Shown here one piece after another: positions 1-8,969 of a stretch of DNA of 64,000 nucleotides (position 1 is the first letter of the stretch; each line of letters opens with the position of its first letter). Source of the DNA: Oceanimonas sp052119705. GTDB lineage: Bacteria > Pseudomonadota > Gammaproteobacteria > Enterobacterales > Aeromonadaceae. The translations under genes were made by a program, and so were the position numbers. A model generated the notes under the pieces. That model was not told the origin of the DNA. It searched no databases and saw only the letters and a program-made list of their open reading frames with translations. The stretch lies in contig NZ_JBGQOP010000008.1 in NCBI RefSeq assembly GCF_052119705.1, forward strand, positions 1-64,000, in the 5' to 3' direction.

Positions 1-79
1 TTTATTAAAGAGACGGGCTGCTACAAAAGACAAACCAAAACAACGCGCATCATGGCTGAAGTTCATACGTAATCAGGAA

Positions 80-195
80 TGCCTTTATGGTAAGAGCTCG
101 CCTGCTGCTGACCTAGTGGTTGGCTCTTACCATCAAAGTCCCTTTTTCGATCTTATCCCTATTTTTTCGTGCTTATCGTAGGTAAAGAGGGTGGA
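80..195. repeat. Dispersed intergenic repeat, partial copy
   Basis: The stretch from TGGTAAGAGCT through GGTTGGCTCTTACCAT, CCCTTT and CTATTTTTTCGTG closely follows 4738-4835, where the same order of motifs occurs. It is therefore one copy of the composite repeat described at 4599-4920. The first 369 bases otherwise hold no gene that I can support. A second short repeat, beginning ATGGATTGCCGCGTCGCTAC at 244, recurs at about 2150. Confidence 0.6.
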
Positions 196-369
196 TTTCG
201 TTGCAAAAGTCTTGAATCTCTTGAACTTCACTCAACACTAATACCATGGATTGCCGCGTCGCTACACTCCTCGCAATGACCGCTAAAAGAAGGCGGTACG
301 TCTAACGCTGTACGCCATACGTCAATAAAAAGCAGATCTTTTTCTCTTAACGTAAGGCGTACCGCTGCT

Positions 370-1737
370 TTAAAACACCCAGTGCGCCACTAGGGCAATC
401 ACAGGCAGAGTAACCAAGGTGCGCAGAATAAAGATCACAAATAATTCTAATAGGTTGACCGGTATCTTGCTACCCAGCAACAAGGCACCCACTTCAGACA
501 TATAAATAAGCTGGGTGACAGACAAGGCGGCAATCACAAAACGCGTGAGATCGCTTTCAATGGAGCTGGCTAAAATTGCCGGAATAAACATGTCGGCAAA
601 ACCCACCATCACAGTTTGTGAAGCGGCGGCAGCTTCCGGTATTTGTAGCCATTCCAGCAAGGGCACGAAGGGCAAGCCTAACCAACTAAACAGCGGTGTG
701 GTTTCGGCAATAATCAACGCCAAGGTGCCAAACGCCATCACTACCGGTAATACGCCAAGCAGCATATCCAGCGCATTGTGTACGCCGGTGCGCGCCACTA
801 ATTTTAAGCTGGTCACTTGGCTGGCACGCTGCAGCGCCAACTGATAGCCGTGGCTCAGTCTTGAATATCCCTTAGGGGTGGCTTCATGGTCGGCAGGTCT
901 GGCTTGGCCATTAATAAAGGTGTCTTTTTTCCAGCACAAGGGTGGCAAGCGCGGCACTATGATGGCCGCCACTACACCGGCTAAACACACGGCGCCGTAA
1001 AAAGGTAAGAACATGTGCTCAAGTTTGACTTGGGCCAACACCACCAAGCTAAAGGTAATGGACACTGCCGAAAAGGTAGTACCAATAATGGCCGCTTCGC
1101 GCTGAGTGTAATGGTGTCCTTCATATTGCTTGCTGGTGAGCAAGATACCCACACTACCATCTCCCAACCAAGAGGCCATGCAGTCTACGGCTGAGCGGCC
1201 TGGCAGGCGAAAAATGGGGCGCATTATGCCGGTCAGCAAGGTGCCGACAAATTCCAGCAAGCCAAAATCCAGCAATAAAGGCAACAGTAAGCCGGCGAAA
1301 ATAAACACCGAAAATAATACCGGTAGTAGATCATTGAGTACTAAGCCGCCCGTGTCGGCGCTGTACAAGATTTCTGGTCCGGTTTGGGTATACACCAGTA
1401 GCACAAAGCCGGCGCCAAGCAGCCGACTGCATAACCAGACAGGGCTGACATTCAATAAGGTGTTTAAAAACACACTTTGGGTAACCATTTTTGGCTTGAA
1501 AAGTGTCGCCAACAAGGTAAGCAGCGCAGACAAGCTGATTAACACAGTCACTATCAAGGGTAATGCATCGGCTAAAGCCGCTTGCAGGCTTTTAGCCAAC
1601 ACCGCAATCATGATGGTGAAGTCACCCTGATAGCTAATAGGCGTCATAAACAACAGCACTCCTATCAGGGAGGGCAGCACAAACATCAAAAAATTGCGCA
1701 GATGGGCGTTAGCCTGAGTGGCTAAAGACTTTTCCAT
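370..1737 (-). CDS. YjiH-family nucleoside-recognition (GATE) domain membrane protein
   Basis: A 455-residue polytopic inner-membrane protein, mostly hydrophobic, with roughly ten membrane segments. The segment arrangement and motifs such as DCMASWLGDGSVGI (about residues 185-198) and the C-terminal MSEVGALLLGSKIP stretch fit the YjiH family with its nucleoside-recognition (GATE) domain. Its substrate is not established. The start is supported by AGGAG seven bases upstream of ATG. It stands alone, with no co-directional neighbour. Family assignment is from overall resemblance; the transported solute is unknown. Confidence 0.75.
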   Translation of the reverse strand: MEKSLATQANAHLRNFLMFVLPSLIGVLLFMTPISYQGDFTIMIAVLAKSLQAALADALPLIVTVLISLSALLTLLATLFKPKMVTQSVFLNTLLNVSPVWLCSRLLGAGFVLLVYTQTGPEILYSADTGGLVLNDLLPVLFSVFIFAGLLLPLLLDFGLLEFVGTLLTGIMRPIFRLPGRSAVDCMASWLGDGSVGILLTSKQYEGHHYTQREAAIIGTTFSAVSITFSLVVLAQVKLEHMFLPFYGAVCLAGVVAAIIVPRLPPLCWKKDTFINGQARPADHEATPKGYSRLSHGYQLALQRASQVTSLKLVARTGVHNALDMLLGVLPVVMAFGTLALIIAETTPLFSWLGLPFVPLLEWLQIPEAAAASQTVMVGFADMFIPAILASSIESDLTRFVIAALSVTQLIYMSEVGALLLGSKIPVNLLELFVIFILRTLVTLPVIALVAHWVF

Positions 1738-2272
1738 AGGGGCTCCTGATAAGCGGTACTTAAGTTAGGGCACGGTTAGGCCACAATGAGACCATAGTGA
1801 AAACATAACTAGGGCATGCTGAGGTCAAAGCATGACGTTTATGAATAGAAAGAAAAAAGCTGAGCTCTGGCTCTGAACTGCAAGCCGCATAGAAAAACCA
1901 AGGAACTGAATAAATCAGCAGCTAAGGCTTAACTTAATGAATAGTTATTTTACAGTGAAAAAAACTCAAGCTAAAGAACAAATCGGCATTAATCGCTAGT
2001 AAGCTAGGAAAAAGACAGCACAAAGCGCGATCATTCGGCGTACGAGCGACCACATAAGAAGTAAAAATAATCTGAAAAACTCGCTGAGGTGTGGGTCTTT
2101 GCGAGTACTGCGCAGCAATACATTCTACAAGCTTGCTCAGAGCCAAAGCATGGATTGCTACGTCGCTAGGCTCCTCTCAATGACTAAGGTTAGGCGTGAT
2201 GCTGTGACGATTAGACAGAAGTGGTACTCTTAAATTATAAACTGCTGAATTTTAACGGGAAGGAGTCAAATA
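1738..2272. other. Intergenic region with short dispersed repeat
   Basis: I see no supportable gene in these 535 bases. A copy of the short repeat also seen at 244 lies at about 2150-2184 (ATGGATTGCTACGTCGCTAG and onwards). Open frames here are low quality and built on repeat sequence. Confidence 0.5.
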
Positions 2273-2881
2273 GTGAAAAAACTCATATTGGCCGCACTAG
2301 CACTCACCATATCCGCGCCAGCATTGGCTGAGCAAATACCGTCAAGCGCCATTGAGCAGTGTGCTGTGATTAAGGGCGATCTCGTGCGCCTCCAGTGCTA
2401 TGACCAGATAGCAAAAACGCACAATATTGGCGGCTCGCACCCAGTGAACACTCAAATAGCCGACACGGGAAAATGGACGGTTGAGAAAAAAACAGATCCT
2501 ATTGACGACACAAAAACGGTCAATATATTTTTAACCGCCGACTCTGGCAACTCTCGATTTGGCAAACCCATCATGTTGATGGCACGCTGCGATTCAGAAA
2601 AAACAGACATGTTCATCGACTGGCAAATATACCTAGGCAGCGAAGCCAAGGTAACGCTTAGAATCGGCGACGATGATGCAAATACCTCAAAGTGGATCCT
2701 CTCCTCCGATAGACAAAAGTCGTTTAACAAGTCACCCATCAACACCCTAAAAACCATGCTAACCACGGATAAAATGGTGGCTCAGATCACGCCTTTCAAT
2801 CAAAAGCCCTCTACTGCTGTGTTTAATATTTCAGGATTAGACGAAGCCATTAAACCGTTGCGCGAAGCATGTGTCTGGTAG
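2273..2881 (+). CDS. VasI/TagO-like secreted protein (T6SS-associated family)
   Basis: A 202-residue exported protein. The N-terminus (MKKLILAALALTISAPALA) is a clear signal peptide, followed by the family's early Cys-containing segment (AIEQCAVIKGDLVRLQCYDQIA). The central WTVEKKTDPIDDTKTV motif, the FGKPIMLMARC segment and the IDWQIYLG stretch are typical of the VasI/TagO family associated with type VI secretion. No other type VI genes are in the window, so this is an orphan copy. The start is GTG with AAGGAG seven bases upstream. The family is secure; the role outside T6SS is unknown. Confidence 0.75.
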   Translation: MKKLILAALALTISAPALAEQIPSSAIEQCAVIKGDLVRLQCYDQIAKTHNIGGSHPVNTQIADTGKWTVEKKTDPIDDTKTVNIFLTADSGNSRFGKPIMLMARCDSEKTDMFIDWQIYLGSEAKVTLRIGDDDANTSKWILSSDRQKSFNKSPINTLKTMLTTDKMVAQITPFNQKPSTAVFNISGLDEAIKPLREACVW

Positions 2882-2951
2882 ATAAATGTGAGGTAGGTAA
2901 AAGCGCTCCTACGCAAAGCATGGGAGCAAAGAGAACTCGTTAAACTTAACC

Positions 2952-3449
2952 CTATCGCTCGTCTCTTTCTGGCACCTCAATCCACTGGGGCGTGTGGCCG
3001 GTTTGCGCGGTAAAGTGCGCGAGATCGGCTTTACTGAGCAAGACGGTAGCCGTGTTGCGCAGTGGATGACAGTGAAAGTCATCGCCCTCAATTAAGTCCT
3101 TATCTAACCATAACTCCACATCTTGATTTGCAGCGTCATTCACTAAGGCCAGCACAGACACATGGCCCGGCTGCACGCCTAAATACTTATCTAGCCGCTC
3201 GGCGGAGGCAAAGCCAATACGCGACCAACCCAGCTGAGTAGACAGCGCTTTTAAGTCCACTTGCTTGTGCGGTGTGGTTAATAAAAGCGCATGGCGACGA
3301 CCGTAGTTATCGCGCAAAAACAGGTTTTTAAGTCGAGTACCCGGGCGCTCCAGTAACAAATTATCCGCTGCATCGCAGGTAAACAGCGGCGGGTGTTCAA
3401 TCAAGGGTGGCGTTATCTGCCAACTCGCTAACTGCACCAGTATATCCAT
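2952..3449 (-). CDS. YbaK/ProX-type prolyl-tRNA editing domain protein
   Basis: A 165-residue stand-alone editing domain of the YbaK/ProXp (PrdX) family, which deacylates mischarged tRNA, typically Ala-tRNA(Pro). The signature features are visible: LLLERPGTRLKNLFLRDNYG, RHALLLTT, a central SAERLDKYLGVQPGHVSVLAL segment and the late FHCHPLRNTATV motif. An upstream in-frame ATG would add 16 residues, but AAAGAGAA lies just before the chosen internal ATG and MDILVQL is a more natural start. It runs divergent from the luciferase-like gene. Function is by family inference. Confidence 0.75.
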   Translation of the reverse strand: MDILVQLASWQITPPLIEHPPLFTCDAADNLLLERPGTRLKNLFLRDNYGRRHALLLTTPHKQVDLKALSTQLGWSRIGFASAERLDKYLGVQPGHVSVLALVNDAANQDVELWLDKDLIEGDDFHCHPLRNTATVLLSKADLAHFTAQTGHTPQWIEVPERDER

Positions 3450-3572
3450 GATTTTTATTCTCTTTAGAATCAGAAAGGCCGTGCATTGGACAATCAATGT
3501 TAGCTAAACACAGTCAAACATGTTGTTATTTCAATATCAACTAGCAGCAATAAGCATAAACAAGAGGTACGC

Positions 3573-4598
3573 ATGTCATTACCCGAGTCTTTACTCGCCC
3601 CCTCTTTACTCTCTGGTATCACTTTATCCATGTTGGATTTAGTCCCCACTCGCACCGGATACAGCACGGCAGACGCCATTCGCGAATCGGTGGCCGTGGC
3701 GCAACATGTAGAGCAATTGGGCTTTGCGCGCTTTTGGCTGGCCGAGCATCATAATATTGAAGGTATCGCCAGCTCGGCCACGGCTGTGCTCATTGGTCAC
3801 ATCGCCAGCCAAACCCAGCGCATTCGTGTCGGCTCCGGCGGCATTATGTTGCCCAACCATCCACCGCTGGTGGTGGCCGAGCAATTTGGCACCTTGGCCA
3901 CTATGTATCCAGAGCGCATCGACTTAGGCCTAGGCCGGGCACCGGGCAGTGATCAAGCTACTATGCGCGCCCTGCATCGCCGCCCCGAAGATGCGGGCGA
4001 CTTTCCGCAACAAGTGGCGCAACTGCAGCAATTATTGGGCCCGCTGCAATATGGCCAAAAGCTCAAAGCCATTCCGGGTGCCGACACTAATGTGCCAATT
4101 TGGTTATTGGGCTCTAGCTTATTTAGCGCGCAATTAGCCGCACAAATGGGCCTGCCGTACGCCTTTGCCTCGCACTTTGCGCCGCGCATGATGCTGGAAG
4201 CCGTGGAGCTGTATAAAAACAACTTCCGCCCTTCTGCCACCTTGGCCGAGCCTTATGTCATGATAGGTGTGCCTGTGGTGGTGGCCGACACCGAGCAAGA
4301 AGCCCAGTTGTTAGCTACTTCTGGTCAGCAAAAAATATTGGCGCTGTTTAGAGGCGAGTCCTTGAGCTTAAAGCCGCCGGTAGCCAGCATGGACGGCCAT
4401 TGGTTACCCCACGAGCAACAAGGCGTTGAGCAATTTTTATCTGCCGCGGCAATCGGTGCGCCTGAGCAAGTATCCGCTAAATTGAATGCCCTGCTCGCCC
4501 AGACTGGCGCCAACGAGCTGATGGTAGTGACGGATGTCTATGACCAAGCCGCCCGCCACCACAGCCTGAGCCTGCTGGCTGAATTGGTGAAGGGATAA
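3573..4598 (+). CDS. yhbW: Luciferase-like (LLM class) flavin-dependent oxidoreductase, YhbW-like
   Basis: A 341-residue LLM-class flavoprotein of the bacterial luciferase superfamily, close to E. coli YhbW. Long shared stretches include FWLAEHHN, GSGGIMLPNHPPLV, EQFGTL and RIDLGLGRAPGSD, then PIWLLGSSLFSAQLAAQMGLP and ASHFAP. It is expected to be a cytosolic FMN-dependent monooxygenase; its substrate is not known. AAGAGGT precedes the ATG. It is a single gene convergent with the ABM-domain gene, with a composite repeat filling the gap. Confidence 0.85.
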   Translation: MSLPESLLAPSLLSGITLSMLDLVPTRTGYSTADAIRESVAVAQHVEQLGFARFWLAEHHNIEGIASSATAVLIGHIASQTQRIRVGSGGIMLPNHPPLVVAEQFGTLATMYPERIDLGLGRAPGSDQATMRALHRRPEDAGDFPQQVAQLQQLLGPLQYGQKLKAIPGADTNVPIWLLGSSLFSAQLAAQMGLPYAFASHFAPRMMLEAVELYKNNFRPSATLAEPYVMIGVPVVVADTEQEAQLLATSGQQKILALFRGESLSLKPPVASMDGHWLPHEQQGVEQFLSAAAIGAPEQVSAKLNALLAQTGANELMVVTDVYDQAARHHSLSLLAELVKG

Positions 4599-4920
4599 CT
4601 ATCGTGAAGGGTGAAGGGTGAAGCGTAAAGAGCGAAGAGGACGACACCTAACGACTAATCTAAAACCATTTTTGCCACGGAAGAACACGGAACGCACGGA
4701 CGCAGTTCACAAGCGAAAAGTGAGCAGTGCTTATTATTGGTAAGATCTAACACCTAAGAATCGGGACCGGTTAGCTCTTACCATTAAAATTCCTTTCAGA
4801 TCTGATCACTATTTTCCGTGTTCTTCAGTGGCTCTCGTAACAAACAAGCGTGGCAAAAAAATCTTTAGGCTTGGTCTTAACGCCCTATGTTTAACCCTTC
4901 ACCCTTTACTCATCATGCTG
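4599..4920. repeat. Composite palindromic intergenic repeat (GTGAAGG heptamers + CCACGGA core)
   Basis: The gap between two convergent genes opens with GTGAAGG-type heptamers (GTGAAGGGTGAAGGGTGAAG) and closes with their inverse (CCCTTCACCCTTTAC). Inside, TTTTTGCCACGGAAGAACAC near 4668 is mirrored by CCGTGTTCTTCAGTGG and TGGCAAAAA near 4815-4860. The whole gap is therefore an imperfect inverted repeat. Related copies lie at 17228-17385 and 46420-46690, with fragments at 80-195, about 10057, 10430, 19244 and 43810. Confidence 0.65.
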
Positions 4921-4927
4921 CACATTA

Positions 4928-5230
4928 CTAGCGAGCGGGATTTACCGCCAACACATCGGCGCGGATCACGGATTGCTCGGCAATCAGGTCGGTGACCACG
5001 GCGCGACTGGCTTTATAATGCGGCGTTAATTTGTGATCGGCCAGTGCCGCTTCATCTTGATAAATTTCATACAGCCAAAACAGCTCAGGATCTTCTCGGT
5101 CTTGCAGCACATCAAAAGTGTGGCAGCCTGGCTCGTCGCGTACCGATGCTGCCGCATTGGGTAGCATGGCCGCTAAGAACTCATCGGTTTTACCCGGCTT
5201 CAGCTTGGTTTTGACAATAATTGAATACAT
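4928..5230 (-). CDS. Antibiotic biosynthesis monooxygenase (ABM) domain protein
   Basis: A 100-residue single-domain protein of the ABM (ferredoxin-like, dimeric alpha/beta barrel) family, resembling YgiN-type putative quinol monooxygenases. The pattern MYSIIVKTKLKPGKTDEFL, followed by EPGCHTFDVLQDREDPELFWLYEIY split over residues 35-58, is typical of the family, as is HKLTPHYKA. A GGAG lies eight bases before the ATG. It lies back to back with the VOC-family gene and could be co-regulated with it. The substrate cannot be read from the sequence. Confidence 0.8.
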   Translation of the reverse strand: MYSIIVKTKLKPGKTDEFLAAMLPNAAASVRDEPGCHTFDVLQDREDPELFWLYEIYQDEAALADHKLTPHYKASRAVVTDLIAEQSVIRADVLAVNPAR

Positions 5231-5331
5231 TGTAAACTCCGTTTGATTATTTTAATTCGACAAATAGTACACAAACCTTCCCGTAATAGACAAGTCAGCC
5301 AAAATTGACGCTGACGCTAAGGAGCCCCGCC

Positions 5332-5739
5332 ATGGAAAGACCTCGTCCGTTTAACGGCATGCGTCATATCGCCTTCACTATGCCCAATCTCGAAGAGTGT
5401 GAACGTTTTTATACCGAGATTATGGGTATGCAGCTATTGCGCCGCGCTCACGAAGATTTGGTATACCTAACCTGTGGCAACGATAACTTGTCTCTAGGCC
5501 GCTGCGACGTGGCCGCCACAGGCGTGCAGCGCATGGACCACTTTGGCTTTATCATCGATACCATCGAAGACTTAGAGCAGTGGTTTTTGTATTTGAAAAG
5601 CCAAGGCGTGACTATGTTAGACCGCCCGCACGATCACGGTGACGGCGCACGCAGCTTCCATATTACGGATCCGGCCGGCAACGTGATCCAGCCAATTTAT
5701 CATCCCGACATTTCTGGCCAGCGCTTTACTAACCCGTAA
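5332..5739 (+). CDS. VOC (glyoxalase/dioxygenase superfamily) protein
   Basis: A 135-residue single-module vicinal-oxygen-chelate protein. Metal-site residues are evident: His in MRHIAFTM near the start, a middle His in RMDHFGF, and Glu/His-type ligands near the end (FHITDPAGNVIQ). The catalysed reaction is unknown; glyoxalase I, fosfomycin-resistance and dioxygenase members share this fold. The start at MERPRPF is chosen because AAGGAG sits eight bases upstream. A longer frame beginning nine codons earlier has no ribosome-binding site. A hairpin terminator follows. Confidence 0.8.
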   Translation: MERPRPFNGMRHIAFTMPNLEECERFYTEIMGMQLLRRAHEDLVYLTCGNDNLSLGRCDVAATGVQRMDHFGFIIDTIEDLEQWFLYLKSQGVTMLDRPHDHGDGARSFHITDPAGNVIQPIYHPDISGQRFTNP

Positions 5740-5816
5740 GCGCTACGCGCAATGCTGAATGTGGCATGAAAATTCAGCGCCCAGCATCAAGCGTAAAGCT
5801 TGACCGCTGAACAAAA

Positions 5817-5845
5817 AATACCGAGCTTAGGCTCGGTATTTTTAT
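5817..5845 (+). terminator. Rho-independent terminator after VOC gene
   Basis: AATACCGAGC and GCTCGGTATT form a perfect ten-base stem with a TTAG loop, followed by a T-rich tail. It lies 78 bases after the VOC stop codon. Confidence 0.85.
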
Positions 5846-5934
5846 TGGTGCCATCACTTTTACTATACCGAGGTTTTTCGGCAAGCCAGCGTAGCTGAAT
5901 GCTTTAAACAACAAGCAAGACAGTGGCTAATAAA

Positions 5935-6035
5935 TTGCCACACTACAGAAGAATTGTCTTTTGTAGCTGCCAATTTATTCGGCAGGCCAGCCGAGCTGTA
6001 TGGTTTAAAACATCTTGCGGCGAATCTTAAAGTTC
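5935..6035. repeat. Dispersed intergenic repeat (GCCAATTTATTCGGC type)
   Basis: TTTGTAGCTGCCAATTTATT followed by CGGCAGG matches 10301-10326, where TTTGTAGCCGCCAATTTATT is followed by CGGCGG. Both are followed by imperfectly related sequence ending in a hydrophobic-looking but non-coding run. It sits between the terminator of the VOC gene and btuD. I see no gene here. Confidence 0.45.
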
Positions 6036-6049
6036 CCCGAAGGGGCCCG

Positions 6050-6829
6050 TTACTCCGCCAAAAGCAATCGATACCCCTCTTGCTCTATCAAGCGCACCGT
6101 CACCGAAAATACCTGTGCGATAAGCTCAGGTGTCACCACCTCAGGCGCCCCCTGCGCCACTAACTTACCTTGATGCAAACACCAAATTTCATCCGCGTAT
6201 TGGCAAGCCAAGTTAAGGTCGTGAATCGAGGCCACCACCGTCAATCCCAAGGCGGCGTACTCGCGCAATAACCTTAAGGTCGCTAATTGATGTTGCCAGT
6301 CTAGGCCGGCCAACGGTTCGTCTAACAACAGCAGCTTGCCATCGGGGTTAACGCTGGGGTCAACCTGTAATAAGGTGCTGGCAATCAATAACCGCTGTTG
6401 CTCACCCCCCGACAGCGTATTCACTTGGCGTTGATACAAGCTGTTTAAGCCCAAGGGCTCAGCTAAGCGAGCCAGTGTTAAACATACCGCCTCACTTACG
6501 CCGCCAACCGGCTCGGCACCGAGTGCCAATAACTCATAGCCAAGCAAACCATGGGGCAGCACAGTATCTTGAGCCAGCATGGCCCGATAACGCGCTAGCT
6601 CAGCAATGCTCAGTGTACTTAAACACGCGCCGTCTAGACTAACTGTGCCTGATCCTTCGCTGGCGCTTAAGCCGACACTATCACTCATAGCCAAGCCGGC
6701 AGCGCCACTCAGCAAGCTGGACTTGCCGCTGCCATTGGGACCAATCAACAAGGTTAGGCAACCGGCTTTAAAGGTACCACTGATGGGCCCGACGCGATGT
6801 TGAAGAGAAAATTCTTTAATGAGCAGCAT
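6050..6829 (-). CDS. btuD: Vitamin B12 ABC transporter ATP-binding protein BtuD
   Basis: A 259-residue ABC ATPase that powers cobalamin import across the inner membrane with BtuC. The Walker A (GPNGSGKSS, residues about 30-38), the signature (LSGGEQQR), the Walker B (LLLLDEPLAGLD) and the switch His (SIHDLN) are intact. The length suits BtuD. Its start overlaps the btuC stop region by 14 bases, so translation is coupled. No periplasmic binding protein (btuF) is adjacent. It could serve another corrinoid or siderophore substrate, but BtuC resemblance favours B12. Confidence 0.8.
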   Translation of the reverse strand: MLLIKEFSLQHRVGPISGTFKAGCLTLLIGPNGSGKSSLLSGAAGLAMSDSVGLSASEGSGTVSLDGACLSTLSIAELARYRAMLAQDTVLPHGLLGYELLALGAEPVGGVSEAVCLTLARLAEPLGLNSLYQRQVNTLSGGEQQRLLIASTLLQVDPSVNPDGKLLLLDEPLAGLDWQHQLATLRLLREYAALGLTVVASIHDLNLACQYADEIWCLHQGKLVAQGAPEVVTPELIAQVFSVTVRLIEQEGYRLLLAE

Positions 6830-7823
6830 AACGACGCACCAATAACCAAATAAAAATCGGCGATCCTAAGGTTGCGGTTACCGCGCCTATGGGCACCTCG
6901 CCCACACTTAAGAGATTGCGCGCTATCACGTCGGCCAAGGTCAGCGCGGCTGCCCCCGCCAACACGGAGGCAGGCAATAAAAAGTCTTGTTTTCCGCCAG
7001 CCAAGAGGCGCAATAAATGCGGCACCACTAAGCCGACAAAGCCAATGGGCCCGGCCATGGCCACGCTAAAGGCGGTGAGTAAGCACACCGCCAACACCAA
7101 CTTCGGCTGCAAACGCCGCACATTTAAACCCAACAATTGGGCCCTGTGCTCACCGAGCGCCAATAAGTCTAAACGCCGACCTTGGCGCATTAGCCACACT
7201 AACGTAGCCAACGCCGGCAGCCACCAAACCCAAGACAACGACTGGCCGTGACCTAGACTGCCCATCATCCAAAATAAGAAACTGCGCAGCGAAGCGTCAT
7301 CGGCCAAGTACAGCAGCCACGTCAAAATCGCATTGGCCAAAATACCAATAGCTACGCCAAATAATAATAAGGCGCCGGGCCCTAAGCGCCGTTGAGCCAA
7401 GGCCAGCAGTAACACAGTGACGATTAAGGCGCCCACAAAGGCCGCCAGCGACAAGCTCCAATAGGGTAAAGCAAAGCCAAGGGACGCGGATAACGACATG
7501 GTCAATACTGCCGCCAAGCTGGCCCCACTGGAAATGCCAATTAAACCCGGCTCCGCCAAGGGGTTATGCAATAACACCTGCAACACGGCGCCGCTGAGCG
7601 CCAAACTGGCCCCCACCAAGACCGCCAATAAGGTGCGCGGCAATCTGAGTTGCCAAAATACTTGTTGCTCCAAGGCCGACACCGGCCGCCATAAGGCGTC
7701 GATACCCACGCCCACCGCGCCCAGCTGCAGGCTCAGTAACATCGCGCCCAGTAGCGCTAGCGTGAGTGCCAATAACCAAAGCTGATATTTGCGTTTTTGC
7801 TGCTTAATTAATACGGCCAGCAT
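6816..7823 (-). CDS. btuC: Vitamin B12 ABC transporter permease BtuC
   Basis: A 335-residue FecCD-family permease with about ten membrane helices. Typical landmarks are LRLPRTLLAVLVGASLALSG, split over residues 58-78, NPLAEPGLIGISSGASLAAV, the coupling segment GPIGFVGLVVPHLLRLL and the late GEVPIGAVTATLGSPIF motif. AAGGT precedes the ATG. btuC is followed directly by btuD, and 58 bases separate it from the upstream TSUP gene, which may share the transcript. I looked for a cobalamin riboswitch in that short gap and saw none. Confidence 0.85.
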   Translation of the reverse strand: MLAVLIKQQKRKYQLWLLALTLALLGAMLLSLQLGAVGVGIDALWRPVSALEQQVFWQLRLPRTLLAVLVGASLALSGAVLQVLLHNPLAEPGLIGISSGASLAAVLTMSLSASLGFALPYWSLSLAAFVGALIVTVLLLALAQRRLGPGALLLFGVAIGILANAILTWLLYLADDASLRSFLFWMMGSLGHGQSLSWVWWLPALATLVWLMRQGRRLDLLALGEHRAQLLGLNVRRLQPKLVLAVCLLTAFSVAMAGPIGFVGLVVPHLLRLLAGGKQDFLLPASVLAGAAALTLADVIARNLLSVGEVPIGAVTATLGSPIFIWLLVRRYAAH

Positions 7824-7881
7824 CCAGTTACCTTATGATCTTATTGTTTATTCATCAGTTTCTCAGCGCATCACTGCAGGG

Positions 7882-8664
7882 TTAAAAATTCACCCAACTA
7901 AACCAAGCGGGATATTGCTGCCATAACAAATGCACCGACATCACTAAGGATACGGTAACCAACATGGGTTTAATAATGCGCGTGCCTTGGGTGACCACCA
8001 TTTTTGAGCCGAGGCGGGCACCAACAAATTGGCCCAGCGCCATGGATAAACCGGCCACCCACACCACTTGTCCGCCTAAGATAAAAAACAATAACGAGGC
8101 AATATTCGAAGTGAAATTTAATAACTTGGTGTGCGCCGTGGCCTTGCTAAGACTAAATCCGGCCAGTGCCACAAACGCCAGCGCAAAAAAAGAGCCGGTG
8201 CCTGGGCCAAAAAATCCATCATAAAAACCAATGCCGGTGCCAATTAATAAGGCAAACGGGATCACTTTTAAACGCTGTTGACGGTCTTCATCACCTACTC
8301 TGGGTGAGCATAAAAAATACAGGGCAAAGGCGGCCAATAAAAAGGGCAGCACTTTTTGCAAAATGGAGGCATCAATCAGTTGCACGCCTATGGTGCCCAG
8401 CACGCTGCCGATAAAGGTACAGGCGATGGCCCATTTCATGGTGCGCCAATCTAATAAGCCGCGGCGAAAATAATAAAAGGTGGCAGAAAATGAGCCAAAA
8501 CAGCTTTGTAATTTATTGGTGGCCAGTGCCATGGTCGGCGGCATGCCCGTGGCCAAGAGTGCGGGCACGGTAATTAAGCCGCCGCCGCCGGCAATGGCAT
8601 CAATAAAACCCGCCAATAGCGCCGCCAGCGCCAGCAAGCTTAAGGTTGTTATCTCAAGTTCCAC
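7882..8664 (-). CDS. yfcA: TSUP (TauE/SafE) family permease, YfcA-like
   Basis: A 260-residue inner-membrane protein of the TSUP family with about eight membrane segments. It closely resembles E. coli YfcA: LAGFIDAIAGGGGLITVPAL near the N-terminus, ALATNKLQSCFGS, and the second half-repeat FYDGFFGPGTGSFFALAFV with KATAHTKLLNFTSN. The family exports or takes up sulfur-containing anions; the substrate here is unknown. The start is GTG preceded by GAGGA. It may be the first gene of a transcript with btuC and btuD. Confidence 0.85.
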   Translation of the reverse strand: MELEITTLSLLALAALLAGFIDAIAGGGGLITVPALLATGMPPTMALATNKLQSCFGSFSATFYYFRRGLLDWRTMKWAIACTFIGSVLGTIGVQLIDASILQKVLPFLLAAFALYFLCSPRVGDEDRQQRLKVIPFALLIGTGIGFYDGFFGPGTGSFFALAFVALAGFSLSKATAHTKLLNFTSNIASLLFFILGGQVVWVAGLSMALGQFVGARLGSKMVVTQGTRIIKPMLVTVSLVMSVHLLWQQYPAWFSWVNF

Positions 8665-8969
8665 TTAGTTGTCCTCATATTAAGCTTGCCCCATATGTAA
8701 GCAGTCCTTATTGCCGTCGCGGCCCAGCCTATCAGCAAGCAGTTGTTTACAACAGTTAAGTCGCCACTCAGCAGCGCGTTTGCCCTACATTCAGCAAAAA
8801 CACAGAGAAAGGCATCAGTTATCACCATTAAGTTGCGCGCTTATGCTAATTAATGAACTTGATTGCTCAAGCGGCGGTCTTTATTAAAAGCGGACTTAGT
8901 GCATCTATGAGCATTTAGACCTGAGGTCGGCTATGTTAACGTAGCTAAATATAAATGAGGAGCAATGAG
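8665..8969. promoter_or_regulatory. Divergent intergenic region, TSUP gene / msrA
   Basis: Three hundred bases between divergent genes must carry both promoters, but I could not assign hexamers with confidence. GAGGAG at 8957-8963 is the ribosome-binding site of msrA and decides its start. Confidence 0.4.

Noticed and set aside
1934..2146. 70-residue frame on the minus strand
   Set aside because: No ribosome-binding site, lies in repeat-bearing intergenic DNA, and shows no protein-like pattern.
7824..7881. Cobalamin riboswitch before btuC
   Set aside because: Only 58 bases are available and no B12-box-like sequence was seen; upstream of the TSUP gene I also saw none.
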